Assembly (NCBI RefSeq): GCF_021412565.1
Contig: NZ_JAKCLJ010000013.1
Location: 34,267-98,266, forward strand
Direction: 5' to 3'
DNA: 64,000 nt
Origin: Shewanella sp. AS1
Lineage (GTDB): Bacteria > Pseudomonadota > Gammaproteobacteria > Enterobacterales > Shewanellaceae
A program made the translations under genes and the position numbers. The notes beneath the pieces were generated by a model. The model did no database searches and was not told the origin of the DNA. It worked only from the letters and a program-made list of their open reading frames with translations. Positions 34,513-42,799 of the stretch are shown in pieces (position 1 is the stretch's first letter; the number at the start of each line of letters is the position of its first letter).

Positions 34513-35339
34513 CCAGGACGGCTCAATATTCATCTGAGGGCGCAGCCCATCTGACGGGGGTCGCCTATATTCCTCGCTGGCTGGGTGGGGTGAGCTGTTA
34601 TATCACCTTCGGCCTAGGTGGCCTGCTCAGCTCATTGACGATTCTTCCCCTGCTGAGGATCTGGCCCGGCAGTGAGCAGGCTCGTATTGCCAGGGTGCAA
34701 AGAGCTGTGCATATTATGTTTAAAGGCTTTGTCGCCATGTTGACTTGGGCCGGCGTTCTTAAGGTAACAACCGAGCATATTGAACGACTGGAACAGGCCA
34801 AGGGTAAGGTGATTATCGCTAACCATCCAACCCTGGTGGATGTGGTGGTGTTGATCAGCCTGATGCCCAACGTCAGTTGCATAGTCAAGCAGGGATTATG
34901 GCGTAATCCCTTCCTGCGGGGCGTGGTCTCCTGCGCTGGCTATATCCCCAATCGCGGCGCAGATCTGCTGCTCAAGGATTGCCAGGAGGTGTTAGCCCAG
35001 GGAACCAATATGATTATTTTTCCCGAAGGCACACGCACCCATATCGACGCTGTGATTAATGATTTCGCCAGGGGCGCAGCCAATATTGCCCTGCGCACCC
35101 ATACCGACCTTATCCCTGTGGTGCTGCGCACCAATGCGGTGGGGCTCACCAAGCAACAACCTTGGTATGAGATCCCCCGCAAGACAATCGGCATGAATGT
35201 GGAAGTAGGCGAAACCATACCGCATATCCGCTATTATGAAGAGATAGGCACAGAAGCCAAGATGGCGCGTCAACTGACACGAGATCTTGAACATTTTTAT
35301 AAACAACAACTTGATAGCCACTATGACTCTAGAAAATGA
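34509..35339 (+). CDS. apeD: lysophospholipid acyltransferase (PlsC-like) of the aryl polyene operon
   Basis: 276 residues, 1-acyl-glycerol-3-phosphate acyltransferase fold. Hydrophobic helix at about 30-50, catalytic His/Asp motif in ANHPTLVDVVV (HX4D) and the phosphate-binding FPEGTRT. Likely esterifies the polyene or another acyl chain onto a lipid carrier at the inner membrane. Begins within the stop of apeC (ATGA). Confidence 0.82.
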   Translation: MTRTAQYSSEGAAHLTGVAYIPRWLGGVSCYITFGLGGLLSSLTILPLLRIWPGSEQARIARVQRAVHIMFKGFVAMLTWAGVLKVTTEHIERLEQAKGKVIIANHPTLVDVVVLISLMPNVSCIVKQGLWRNPFLRGVVSCAGYIPNRGADLLLKDCQEVLAQGTNMIIFPEGTRTHIDAVINDFARGAANIALRTHTDLIPVVLRTNAVGLTKQQPWYEIPRKTIGMNVEVGETIPHIRYYEEIGTEAKMARQLTRDLEHFYKQQLDSHYDSRK

Positions 35340-35577
35340 AATTAAACAACTCATCATTGATTGCTTAGATCTTGAAGATGTCAGCATCGAAGATATTGAA
35401 ACCGATGCACCTCTGTTTGGTGATGGCCTGGGATTAGACTCTATCGACGCCCTCGAACTAGGCTTAGCCATCAAGAAGCAATTTGATGTAAAAATTGAAG
35501 CCAACTCTGAAGCAACCAAGGCACACTTCTACAGTGTTGCCAGTTTGGCTCGCTTTATCGAATCTCAGCGTGTGTAG
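35323..35577 (+). CDS. apeE: acyl carrier protein 1
   Basis: 84-residue ACP starting MTLENEIKQLIIDCLDLED with the phosphopantetheine-attachment serine at residue 40 in GLDSIDALEL. Acidic, as expected. The ATG at 35323 lies 17 nt inside the end of apeD; an upstream in-frame ATG would add 12 unlikely residues. One of two adjacent carriers that hold starter and growing chains. Confidence 0.88.
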   Translation: MTLENEIKQLIIDCLDLEDVSIEDIETDAPLFGDGLGLDSIDALELGLAIKKQFDVKIEANSEATKAHFYSVASLARFIESQRV

Positions 35578-35585
35578 GAGGCCAG

Positions 35586-35834
35586 ATGCAAAATCGTGAA
35601 CAGATCCTAGCCATGCTCACTAAGATCTTAGTGGATGAATTCGAAATCGATGCTGACGATATCACGATGGAGGCCTCCCTCTATCAAGATTTAGATCTCG
35701 ACAGCATAGATGCGGTGGACTTAGTGATTAAACTGCAGCAACTGACAGGTAAGAAGATCCAGCCCGAAGAGTTTAAGGCGGTCAGAACGGTCGAAGATGT
35801 GGTGCTGGCTATCGAAGGACTAGTTAAGCAGTAA
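35586..35834 (+). CDS. apeF: acyl carrier protein 2
   Basis: 82-residue ACP with attachment serine 40 in DLDLDSIDAVDL. GGAGG five nt before ATG 35586. In characterised aryl polyene systems the two ACPs are not interchangeable, one serving as the main elongation carrier; which is which here is not visible. Confidence 0.9.
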   Translation: MQNREQILAMLTKILVDEFEIDADDITMEASLYQDLDLDSIDAVDLVIKLQQLTGKKIQPEEFKAVRTVEDVVLAIEGLVKQ

Positions 35835-36382
35835 TGCACAAACTGCTGCAACTGGTCACAGGCTTACTGCTACTGGGGTATCCGGTGGCCGTTTATTTTG
35901 GCCTCCACTATTTGCCACCCGGGATGATTGCGCTGCTGTTGTGTGCTGTGTTACTGCTGCGACTGGTGCTGCTTAAGCGGCAGCTAAAACCCATGCTGAT
36001 CCCTGTGATTGTCGGCATAGGTTTGACCGCAGGCAGCTTTATTGCCAAGCGTAACGACTGGTTGCTCTACTATCCAGTGGTGATCAATCTGACCCTGCTC
36101 GCTCTGTTTGGCTATTCCCTCAAACACCAGCCCAGCATGATAGAACGCCTGGCGAGATTGAAAGAGCCAGATCTGCCCGATGAAGCTATTCCCTATTTAA
36201 ACAGGGTAACCTTGATCTGGTGTGGGCTGTTTATCGTCAACGGGCTAGCGGCCTTTTACACGGCCCGCTTTGCCAATTTGGAGATCTGGACCCTCTATAA
36301 CGGTTTTATCGCCTATCTGCTGATCGGTGCCCTGCTCGGCGGAGAATGGCTATATCGAACATTGTGGTTAAAAAAATCATGA
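35834..36382 (+). CDS. apeG: COG4648-type integral membrane protein
   Basis: 182 residues, five to six membrane helices, with RNDWLLYYPVVINL and a C-terminal FNGFIAYLLIG-like helix (YNGFIAYLLIGALLGGEWLYR) that recall the septation-protein A/COG4648 group always seen in aryl polyene clusters. Role unknown, perhaps scaffolding the complex at the membrane. ATG overlaps the apeF stop by 1 nt (TAATG). Confidence 0.7.
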   Translation: MHKLLQLVTGLLLLGYPVAVYFGLHYLPPGMIALLLCAVLLLRLVLLKRQLKPMLIPVIVGIGLTAGSFIAKRNDWLLYYPVVINLTLLALFGYSLKHQPSMIERLARLKEPDLPDEAIPYLNRVTLIWCGLFIVNGLAAFYTARFANLEIWTLYNGFIAYLLIGALLGGEWLYRTLWLKKS

Positions 36383-37740
36383 CTAAGTTACTTAAAACCT
36401 GGTTGTCTCGCGGCCCATCGAGCCAGCAACTGATCAGTTTCAATCACCATGATATTGTCAACGGCAGCGCCTTTACGGCGCAGGTCGCCGCCCTGTATAA
36501 CGCCCTGCATGCCCTGCCAGCGAAACGCTGGCTACTGGCCTGTAACAGCAGCGATCTGTTCGCCGTTGGCCTGTGCGCCGGCCTGTTAGCGGGCAAAGAG
36601 CTTATTCTCCCCAGTAATACCCAATCGGGTACCTTAAGCGAATTAACCCATGAGTTTGATGGCATCTTATCGGACACCTGCCTGTGTGAAGGCAAAGCCT
36701 TTCTGCCACTGAAAAAAGAGCTGCAACAAGCCGAAGTAAGCTGGCCTCAGAGTGACAATCTGGGACAGTTGATCCTGTTTACCTCTGGCAGCAGCGGTCA
36801 GCCCAAGGCGATAACCAAGACGCTGGATCAGCTCGATGCCGAGGTCAGTGTGCTGGAGCAGACCTTTGCCGCCCACCTGCCCCATTGCAGCGTCATCGCC
36901 ACGGTTTCCCATCAGCATATCTATGGTCTGCTGTTCAAGGTGCTCTGGCCCTTGGCCGCCAGTCGCCCGTTTCTGAGCGATCTGGTGGAATACCCGGAAA
37001 CCTTGACCTATTACACTAGCCTGTTTCCTAATCTGTGCCTGATCAGCAGCCCGGCGCAATTATCGCGCCTGCCGGAAGCCCTGGAGTATCAGCCACAGCT
37101 GAGATCGCCCAGCCTGGTATTCAGCTCGGGCGGGCCATTAAGCCATAAGGCGGCGACCGATATCGCCCGCTGCTATGGCATGCCGCCCATTGAGGTGTTC
37201 GGCAGCACAGAAACCGGCGGCATCGCCTATCGGCGCCAGTACAGTGAAAACGAGCCCTGGCGCGCCTTTGCTTCCCATCAGATAAAGCAAGATGAAACCG
37301 ATGGCGCCCTGCTGCTCAAATCCCCTTATCTGGCGGACGATAACTGGCTGAAGTGCGATGACAAGATAGCCCAGCTCAATGGACAGGAGTTTCGTCTGCT
37401 GGGCAGGCTAGATCGCATAGTCAAAATTGAAGAGAAACGCATCTGTCTGGTGCAGATGGAAAACCTGCTGCAGAGTCACCCTCTGGTCTCTAAAGCTGCT
37501 CTGCTCGTGCTTGAGCAGCCAAGAGTGATGCTGGGCGCCGCTATCCTTCTGTCCGTACTGGGTAGGAAGATGCTCGCCGATGAGGGCAAACTGGCAGTAA
37601 ATAACCAGCTAAAAAGTCATCTGTTGACTCAGTTCGAGCGGGTGACCCTGCCCCGCCGCTGGCGATATCCGGATCAGTTACCCACCAATAGTCAGGGAAA
37701 ACTGGTCGCCCAGGATCTGCTGGAGTTATTTCATGATTAA
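36379..37740 (+). CDS. apeH: AMP ligase activating the aryl starter
   Basis: 453-residue adenylate-forming enzyme. P-loop LILFTSGSSGQPK (about 130-142), FGSTETGGIAYR, LLGRLDRIVKIEEKRI. Predicted to adenylate an aryl acid (4-hydroxybenzoate- or coumarate-like) and load it on an ACP. The ATG at 36379 overlaps the previous stop (ATGA), which decides it over the in-frame ATG at 36346. Confidence 0.82.
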   Translation: MTKLLKTWLSRGPSSQQLISFNHHDIVNGSAFTAQVAALYNALHALPAKRWLLACNSSDLFAVGLCAGLLAGKELILPSNTQSGTLSELTHEFDGILSDTCLCEGKAFLPLKKELQQAEVSWPQSDNLGQLILFTSGSSGQPKAITKTLDQLDAEVSVLEQTFAAHLPHCSVIATVSHQHIYGLLFKVLWPLAASRPFLSDLVEYPETLTYYTSLFPNLCLISSPAQLSRLPEALEYQPQLRSPSLVFSSGGPLSHKAATDIARCYGMPPIEVFGSTETGGIAYRRQYSENEPWRAFASHQIKQDETDGALLLKSPYLADDNWLKCDDKIAQLNGQEFRLLGRLDRIVKIEEKRICLVQMENLLQSHPLVSKAALLVLEQPRVMLGAAILLSVLGRKMLADEGKLAVNNQLKSHLLTQFERVTLPRRWRYPDQLPTNSQGKLVAQDLLELFHD

Positions 37741-38158
37741 GTCGAACCTACCGCTCATTATCAATAAGACACAACTGGAAGATGGCGTCGAGTGGCAACT
37801 AGCCATCGCCGTCGATCTGCCTTACTTTGAGGGCCATTTCCCCGAGCAGGCTGTGCTGCCAGGTGTGACACAACTGGACTGGGCAACCCAACTCGGCGCA
37901 CAAGAGTTCGGTTATCTGCCGGAAGTGGAGACCCTGGAAGTGCTCAAGTTCCAGCAGCTGATGCTGCCCGGCACTCAGGTCTGTCTGAAAATAAGCCACA
38001 ATGCCAGTAAACATAAGCTGACCTTCGCCTATTATGATAAGGAAAAGCGCTTCGGCTCGGGGCGAATTCAGCTCAAGGGCGACAAACGAGACGCTACAGG
38101 TCAGCGCGAGAGCACAGCACAGAGTGAAAGTAAGCAGCAAGATGGAGCGGTAAGCTAA
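37733..38158 (+). CDS. apeI: ApeI-family 3-hydroxyacyl-ACP dehydratase
   Basis: 141-residue single hotdog protein with YFEGHFPEQAVLPGVTQLDW, the FabA/FabZ-type catalytic-His loop. One of two dehydratases that introduce the conjugated double bonds. The C-terminal ~20 residues are a hydrophilic, Gln/Ser-rich tail. Overlaps apeH by 8 nt. Confidence 0.85.
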   Translation: MIKSNLPLIINKTQLEDGVEWQLAIAVDLPYFEGHFPEQAVLPGVTQLDWATQLGAQEFGYLPEVETLEVLKFQQLMLPGTQVCLKISHNASKHKLTFAYYDKEKRFGSGRIQLKGDKRDATGQRESTAQSESKQQDGAVS

Positions 38159-39879
38159 TGCGTCTGGCGTTAGTCATCCCCAATTACAACCATAGACAGG
38201 CGATCAAGCAGACCCTGGAGAGCCTGGCGCACCTGAATCTGCCCTGTTACCTGATCAACGATGGCAGCGACGAGCCGACTCGCAACCTGTTGCAGCAGCT
38301 CGCCCACGCGTACCCTTGGGTTACCCTGCTGCATCACCCCTACAATCGCGGTAAAGGCGCCGCGGTCACCACTGGGCTGCGCGCCGCTTACGCCGATGGC
38401 TTTACCCATGCGCTGCAAATAGACGCCGATGGCCAGCACGATATCCATGATATTCCGTCCATGATCACCGCCGCCCAGCATCATCCCAAGGCGCTGATCT
38501 CCGGCCTGCCCCAGTATGATGAGTCTATCCCCAAGGGACGACTCTATGGCCGCTACCTTACCCATTTCTGGGTATGGGTGGAGACCTTAAGCTTAGATAT
38601 TCAGGACTCGATGTGCGGCTTTCGCATCTATCCTTTGGCCGCGACCGAAACCCTGTTTCTCCAGCACACCTTAGGCGAGCGCATGGATTTCGATATCGAA
38701 ATCATGGTCAAGCTCTACTGGCAAGGGGTCGATGTCCTGCACCTGCCCACTAAGGTGATCTACCCAGAAGATGGCAGCAGCCATTTTCAGGGCGTGAAAG
38801 ACAATGTCCGTATCTCCCTCATGCATACCAAGCTGTTTTTTGGCATGCTGACGCGCCTGCCAACTCTGTTGCAGCGCCGCGCCAAATCATCGGACAATCA
38901 GCACTGGTCAAACATAGGCGAGCGCGGCAGCTATTGGGGCATCAAATTACTGGCAAGCAGCTACAAGCTGGGCGGACACTGGCTTTGCCGCGCAATCATG
39001 TATCCGGTGATCGCTTACTTCTTCTTAAGCGGCAAGGCCGCCCGTCAGGCCTCGCTAAACTTTTTAACTCAAGTAAAGCATGTGGCGCCCAATCATCCGC
39101 AGCTGCCGGGCGAAGTCAGCTGGCACCACAGCCTGAAACACTTTCTCGCCTTCGGTAATGCGGCGCTGGATCGTATCGATGCCTGGTGCGACCGAATCAA
39201 GCTCAGCGAGGTAGATTTTCCCGACCGCGAGCTGCTGGCCTCACGCCTGGCGCGCGGTGAAGGTGCGGTATTGCTGGTTTCTCACCTGGGCAACCTGGAG
39301 CTGTGCCGCGCGATTTCAATCCACCAGCGCAAGGTGAAAGTCAATGTGATGGTGTTGACTCAGAATGCGGAGAATTTCAACCGGGTGCTGAAACAGCTCA
39401 ATCCCGACAGCGATCTCAACCTTATCCAGGTGACTGAACTTGGGCCCAGCACCTCCATGCTGCTGCATGAGAAAATTGCCCAGGGCGAGTTAGTGGTGAT
39501 TGCCGGCGATCGCACCTCCTCCAACAGCGAAGGACGGGTGATCTACGCGCCCTTTATGGGTAAACCTGCGCCCTTCCCCCAGGGACCCTTTATTCTCGCG
39601 GGCCTGCTGGATTGCCCCGTCTACCTGATGTTTTGTCTCAGGGAGCAGGGACATTACCGGGTGCATCTGGAACACTTTGCCGAAACGCTCAAAGGCCCGC
39701 GCACCGGACGCACAGAGCGATTAACAGCAGCCGTGGCCCGTTACAGTGGCAGACTCGAACATTACGCCAAGCGGGAACCACTGCAATGGTTTAACTTTTT
39801 TGATTTTTGGCGCAAGGATGATGAACTGCAGCGTGAACATGCAGATCGTACTCGCGCCCATTCGACACAGGACAAGTAA
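38158..39879 (+). CDS. apeJ: bifunctional glycosyltransferase family 2 / lysophospholipid acyltransferase
   Basis: 573 residues in two domains. N-terminal GT-A glycosyltransferase (1-235): LVIPNYNHRQAIKQTLESL, INDGSDE and the metal-binding QIDADGQHD. C-terminal LpxL/LPLAT-type acyltransferase (about 290-560) with LVSHLGNLEL (HX4E) and the AGDRTSSNSEGR segment. The fusion probably modifies the polyene head or lipid anchor with a sugar and an acyl group. Overlaps apeI by 1 nt (TAATG). Confidence 0.85.
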   Translation: MRLALVIPNYNHRQAIKQTLESLAHLNLPCYLINDGSDEPTRNLLQQLAHAYPWVTLLHHPYNRGKGAAVTTGLRAAYADGFTHALQIDADGQHDIHDIPSMITAAQHHPKALISGLPQYDESIPKGRLYGRYLTHFWVWVETLSLDIQDSMCGFRIYPLAATETLFLQHTLGERMDFDIEIMVKLYWQGVDVLHLPTKVIYPEDGSSHFQGVKDNVRISLMHTKLFFGMLTRLPTLLQRRAKSSDNQHWSNIGERGSYWGIKLLASSYKLGGHWLCRAIMYPVIAYFFLSGKAARQASLNFLTQVKHVAPNHPQLPGEVSWHHSLKHFLAFGNAALDRIDAWCDRIKLSEVDFPDRELLASRLARGEGAVLLVSHLGNLELCRAISIHQRKVKVNVMVLTQNAENFNRVLKQLNPDSDLNLIQVTELGPSTSMLLHEKIAQGELVVIAGDRTSSNSEGRVIYAPFMGKPAPFPQGPFILAGLLDCPVYLMFCLREQGHYRVHLEHFAETLKGPRTGRTERLTAAVARYSGRLEHYAKREPLQWFNFFDFWRKDDELQREHADRTRAHSTQDK

Positions 39880-39883
39880 GCAG

Positions 39884-41437
39884 ATGAATCAAGCAAGCTC
39901 AAAGGCGAGCGTTATTCAGTTTGGTCAGGGCGCACTCACCATAGAAGAAGTGGTCGCCGTTGCCAAAGGGGCTCAGGTACAGCTAAATAGGCAGCCAGAG
40001 TATCAGGAATATATCCAGAAAGGTGCCCGCTTTATCGACAGCCTGCTCGCTGAAGAGGGAGTCGTGTATGGCGTGACCACAGGTTATGGCGACTCCTGCA
40101 CTGTGACAGTGGGATTAGATCTGGTGCATGAACTGCCACTGCACTTGTCACGTTTTCACGGCTGCGGCCTGGGACAGATCTTGTCTGTCGAGCAATCCCG
40201 CGCCGTGATGGCCTGCCGCCTGAACTCACTGGCCGTGGGTAAATCCGGCGTGAGCTACCAGCTGTTAGAGCGCATCGAAACACTATTAAACCTCAATATT
40301 GTCCCTGTGATCCCCGAAGAGGGCTCTGTGGGCGCCAGCGGCGATTTAACGCCCCTCTCCTACCTTGCCGCTGTCTTAGTGGGTGAACGCGAGGTGATCT
40401 ATCAGGGCGAGCGCCAGGAGACAGCCAAGGTGTTTAACAAGCTGAATATCACGCCGTTGAAACTCAGACCCAAAGAGGGACTAGCGCTGATGAACGGCAC
40501 CGCCGTAATGACAGCTATCGCCTGTATGGCTTTTGCTCGCGGTGAATATCTTGCGCGTCTGGCCAGCCGCATCACGGCCATGGCCTCCTTGACGCTTAAG
40601 GGTAACTCCAACCATTTCGACGATATCCTGTTTGACGCCAAGCCCCATCCTGGACAGAACCAAATCGCCGCCTGGATCCGCGACGACCTCAATCACCACC
40701 ATCATCCGCGCAATTCAGATCGCCTGCAGGACAGATACTCCATCCGCTGCGCGCCCCATATTATCGGCGTGCTGCAAGATGCCCTGCCCTTTATGCGCCA
40801 GTTTATCGAGACTGAACTTAACAGCGCCAACGACAATCCCATAGTCGATGGCGAGGGGGAACATATACTCCACGGCGGTCACTTCTATGGTGGCCATATC
40901 GCCTTCGTGATGGATTCGATGAAAAACACCATAGCCAATATTGCCGATCTCATCGACCGTCAGATGGCACTAGTGATGGACCCTAAGTTTAACAATGGCC
41001 TGCCGGCCAACCTGTCGGCCTCCACCGGTGCCCGCAGTGCGATCAACCACGGTTTTAAGGCGGTGCAGATAGGTGTCTCGGCCTGGACCGCAGAGGCGCT
41101 CAAACAGACAATGCCCGCCAGCGTCTTCTCCCGCTCGACCGAGTGTCATAATCAAGATAAGGTCAGCATGGGCACCATAGCCGCCCGCGACTGTATGCGG
41201 GTACTGCAGCTAACTGAGCAGGTTGCCGCCGCCGCGCTGCTGGCCATGACCCAAGGGATCAAGCTTCGCATCGACCGAGATGAACTGAAAGCCGCCTCTC
41301 TGACCCCCTCTGTGGCCAAGACGTTGGAGCAGGTCAGCCAAGATTTTGAGCCGCTGATCGAGGACAGACCTCTTGAGGGCGTGCTGCGTCAGACGATCGA
41401 GAAGATCCAGCAGGGCTACTGGGAAGTGTGTCACTAG
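39884..41437 (+). CDS. HAL/PAL/TAL-family aromatic amino acid ammonia-lyase
   Basis: 517-residue MIO enzyme. The prosthetic group would form from Ala151-Ser152-Gly153 in GSVGASGDLTPLSY; catalytic Tyr62 lies in VYGVTTGYG, and FNSANDNP-type (LNSANDNPIV) and HGGHFYG motifs are present. The region that sets substrate choice reads LHLSRFHGCGLG (Phe91-His92), neither the SH of histidine ammonia-lyases nor a clean phenylalanine-type, so substrate is open; in a polyene operon tyrosine or phenylalanine, giving coumarate or cinnamate, is most sensible. Start ATG 39884, 2 nt after apeJ. Not part of the E. coli cluster. Confidence 0.85.
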   Translation: MNQASSKASVIQFGQGALTIEEVVAVAKGAQVQLNRQPEYQEYIQKGARFIDSLLAEEGVVYGVTTGYGDSCTVTVGLDLVHELPLHLSRFHGCGLGQILSVEQSRAVMACRLNSLAVGKSGVSYQLLERIETLLNLNIVPVIPEEGSVGASGDLTPLSYLAAVLVGEREVIYQGERQETAKVFNKLNITPLKLRPKEGLALMNGTAVMTAIACMAFARGEYLARLASRITAMASLTLKGNSNHFDDILFDAKPHPGQNQIAAWIRDDLNHHHHPRNSDRLQDRYSIRCAPHIIGVLQDALPFMRQFIETELNSANDNPIVDGEGEHILHGGHFYGGHIAFVMDSMKNTIANIADLIDRQMALVMDPKFNNGLPANLSASTGARSAINHGFKAVQIGVSAWTAEALKQTMPASVFSRSTECHNQDKVSMGTIAARDCMRVLQLTEQVAAAALLAMTQGIKLRIDRDELKAASLTPSVAKTLEQVSQDFEPLIEDRPLEGVLRQTIEKIQQGYWEVCH

Positions 41438-41445
41438 GAAAGCCG

Positions 41446-41880
41446 ATGAAGTCACTATTAACCACAGAAGTGGAGATGACCATCCCCTTCTTCGATACCG
41501 ACATGATGGGGATCACCTGGCATGGCAACTATCTGCGCTACTTCGAGGTGGCCCGCTGTCAACTGCTGGACGAGATAGACTATGGCTACCGCCAGATGCA
41601 GGACTCAGGCTACGCCTGGCCCATAGTGGATGTGCAGGTCAAATATGCCCAGTCCAGCACCTTCGAGCAGAAAATTAAGGTGATTGCCTCTCTGGTCGAG
41701 TGGGAAAATCGCATCAAGATTGCCTATGAGGTGCGCGACCTTGAAAGTAATCGCCGACTGACAAAAGGTTACACCATACAGGCGGCCGTCAGTATGGCGG
41801 ATAAGGAGCTGTGTCTTATCACCCCGGATTGTTTTCGCGACAAGATCGCCCACCTAATAGATATTCATGGGGAAGCGTAA
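41446..41880 (+). CDS. apeK: hotdog acyl-CoA/ACP thioesterase
   Basis: 144 residues of the 4-hydroxybenzoyl-CoA thioesterase family; FFDTDMMGITWHGNYLRYFEVAR contains the catalytic Asp and the HxNYxxYFE helix. Could release chains or clear wrongly loaded carriers. ATG 41446 with AGGAA 5 nt upstream. Its 3' end appears partly duplicated ~97 bp downstream. Confidence 0.85.
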   Translation: MKSLLTTEVEMTIPFFDTDMMGITWHGNYLRYFEVARCQLLDEIDYGYRQMQDSGYAWPIVDVQVKYAQSSTFEQKIKVIASLVEWENRIKIAYEVRDLESNRRLTKGYTIQAAVSMADKELCLITPDCFRDKIAHLIDIHGEA

Positions 41881-41980
41881 GATGGTTAGTCTGGAGCTGC
41901 GTCGGTTGATGCAACCAGGTTTGGGCGAGAAAATCGCCACTCTCGTCTGGTCATCGATATTCATGGAGAAGCATAAGATG
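41857..41980 (+). repeat. imperfect direct duplication at the apeK/apeL junction
   Basis: About 25 bp ending in an AAGATG at 41857-41883 recur at 41955-41980 with two substitutions, and weaker similarity extends ~30 bp upstream of each copy (AAGATCGCC versus AAAATCGCC). The second copy supplies the GGAGAAG that acts as ribosome binding site of apeL. Reads as an old tandem duplication of the apeK 3' end. Confidence 0.65.
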
Positions 41981-42799
41981 CTCAGATGCCTGTCTATCGT
42001 GCTTTTCAGCCTGTTACTTGGAATAGGTCAGGCACAGGCTAACGCGGCAGATGACCTCTCTGCGACTGACGAGATTGCCGCCCTACTGGCCGCCCCTGCC
42101 GATGATGCCAAACTCAGTGAACTGAGCCAGTCGCTCGATATGGGTGAGCAAGCCCAGGGCAAGTTTACCCAGACCCGCCATCTGCAAGTGCTGAAAAAAC
42201 CATTGCTGAGCCAGGGGGCATTTTTCTTTCACCAGCAACTGGGCCTGGCATGGATACAGACGGCGCCATTTTCCAGCAGCCTGATTTTAACCCAAGACAC
42301 CTTGATTCAGATCGACAGCGAGGGGCAGAAGCAGATCACTCACGCCGATGAGAACCAGCAGGCTCAGGGATTAGCTCAGATGATCCCAACTCTGATGCAA
42401 GCGCTGCTGCAGGGAGAGATCGTCCCGCTGAAACAACAATTTAGCCTGCACCTATTGCAGGATAAGACCCGCTGGCAGCTGGGACTCGTCCCCTTAGATC
42501 CCCTGATCGCCAAGGCGATGAAAGCCATCGTATTGAATGTCGAGCCAGAAGCTAAACAAGAAGCTAACTCAGAAGCTAAGTCAGAAGCTAAGTCAGAAGC
42601 TAAGTCAGAAGCTAAGTCAGAAGCGCATCCTGCAACGCCAGGCTACAGGCTCGACTCACTCACCCTACTTAATCATAACGGCGATTTTAGTCAGATCCGC
42701 TTCAGCGAACTCAGTAACGCTCGGCTTTCCGAGACGCAGCTCAGTTATTTCGAGACGCCAGCCAGCACAGAAGCGACGGAGCAAACGCCTAAGCCATGA
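41978..42799 (+). CDS. apeL: LolA-like outer membrane lipoprotein carrier homologue
   Basis: 273 residues. Signal peptide MLRCLSIVLFSLLLGIGQAQANA from ATG 41978 (GGAG ~9 nt upstream); longer in-frame starts would bury the signal and come from duplicated sequence. Mature protein has the LolA-type beginning GKFTQTRHLQVLKKPLLSQG and HQQLGLAWIQTAPFSS. Between residues ~190 and 215 there is an insertion of E-A-K-S repeats encoded by a 12-bp tandem array. Likely carries the hydrophobic polyene lipid across the periplasm with the MMPL exporter. Confidence 0.78.
   Translation: MLRCLSIVLFSLLLGIGQAQANAADDLSATDEIAALLAAPADDAKLSELSQSLDMGEQAQGKFTQTRHLQVLKKPLLSQGAFFFHQQLGLAWIQTAPFSSSLILTQDTLIQIDSEGQKQITHADENQQAQGLAQMIPTLMQALLQGEIVPLKQQFSLHLLQDKTRWQLGLVPLDPLIAKAMKAIVLNVEPEAKQEANSEAKSEAKSEAKSEAKSEAHPATPGYRLDSLTLLNHNGDFSQIRFSELSNARLSETQLSYFETPASTEATEQTPKP
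42548..42619 (+). repeat. in-frame 12-bp tandem repeat inside apeL
   Basis: Six units of the GAAGCTAAGTCA type (first two diverged) encoding Glu-Ala-Lys-Ser. Length changes keep the frame and would vary a hydrophilic linker. Confidence 0.92.
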
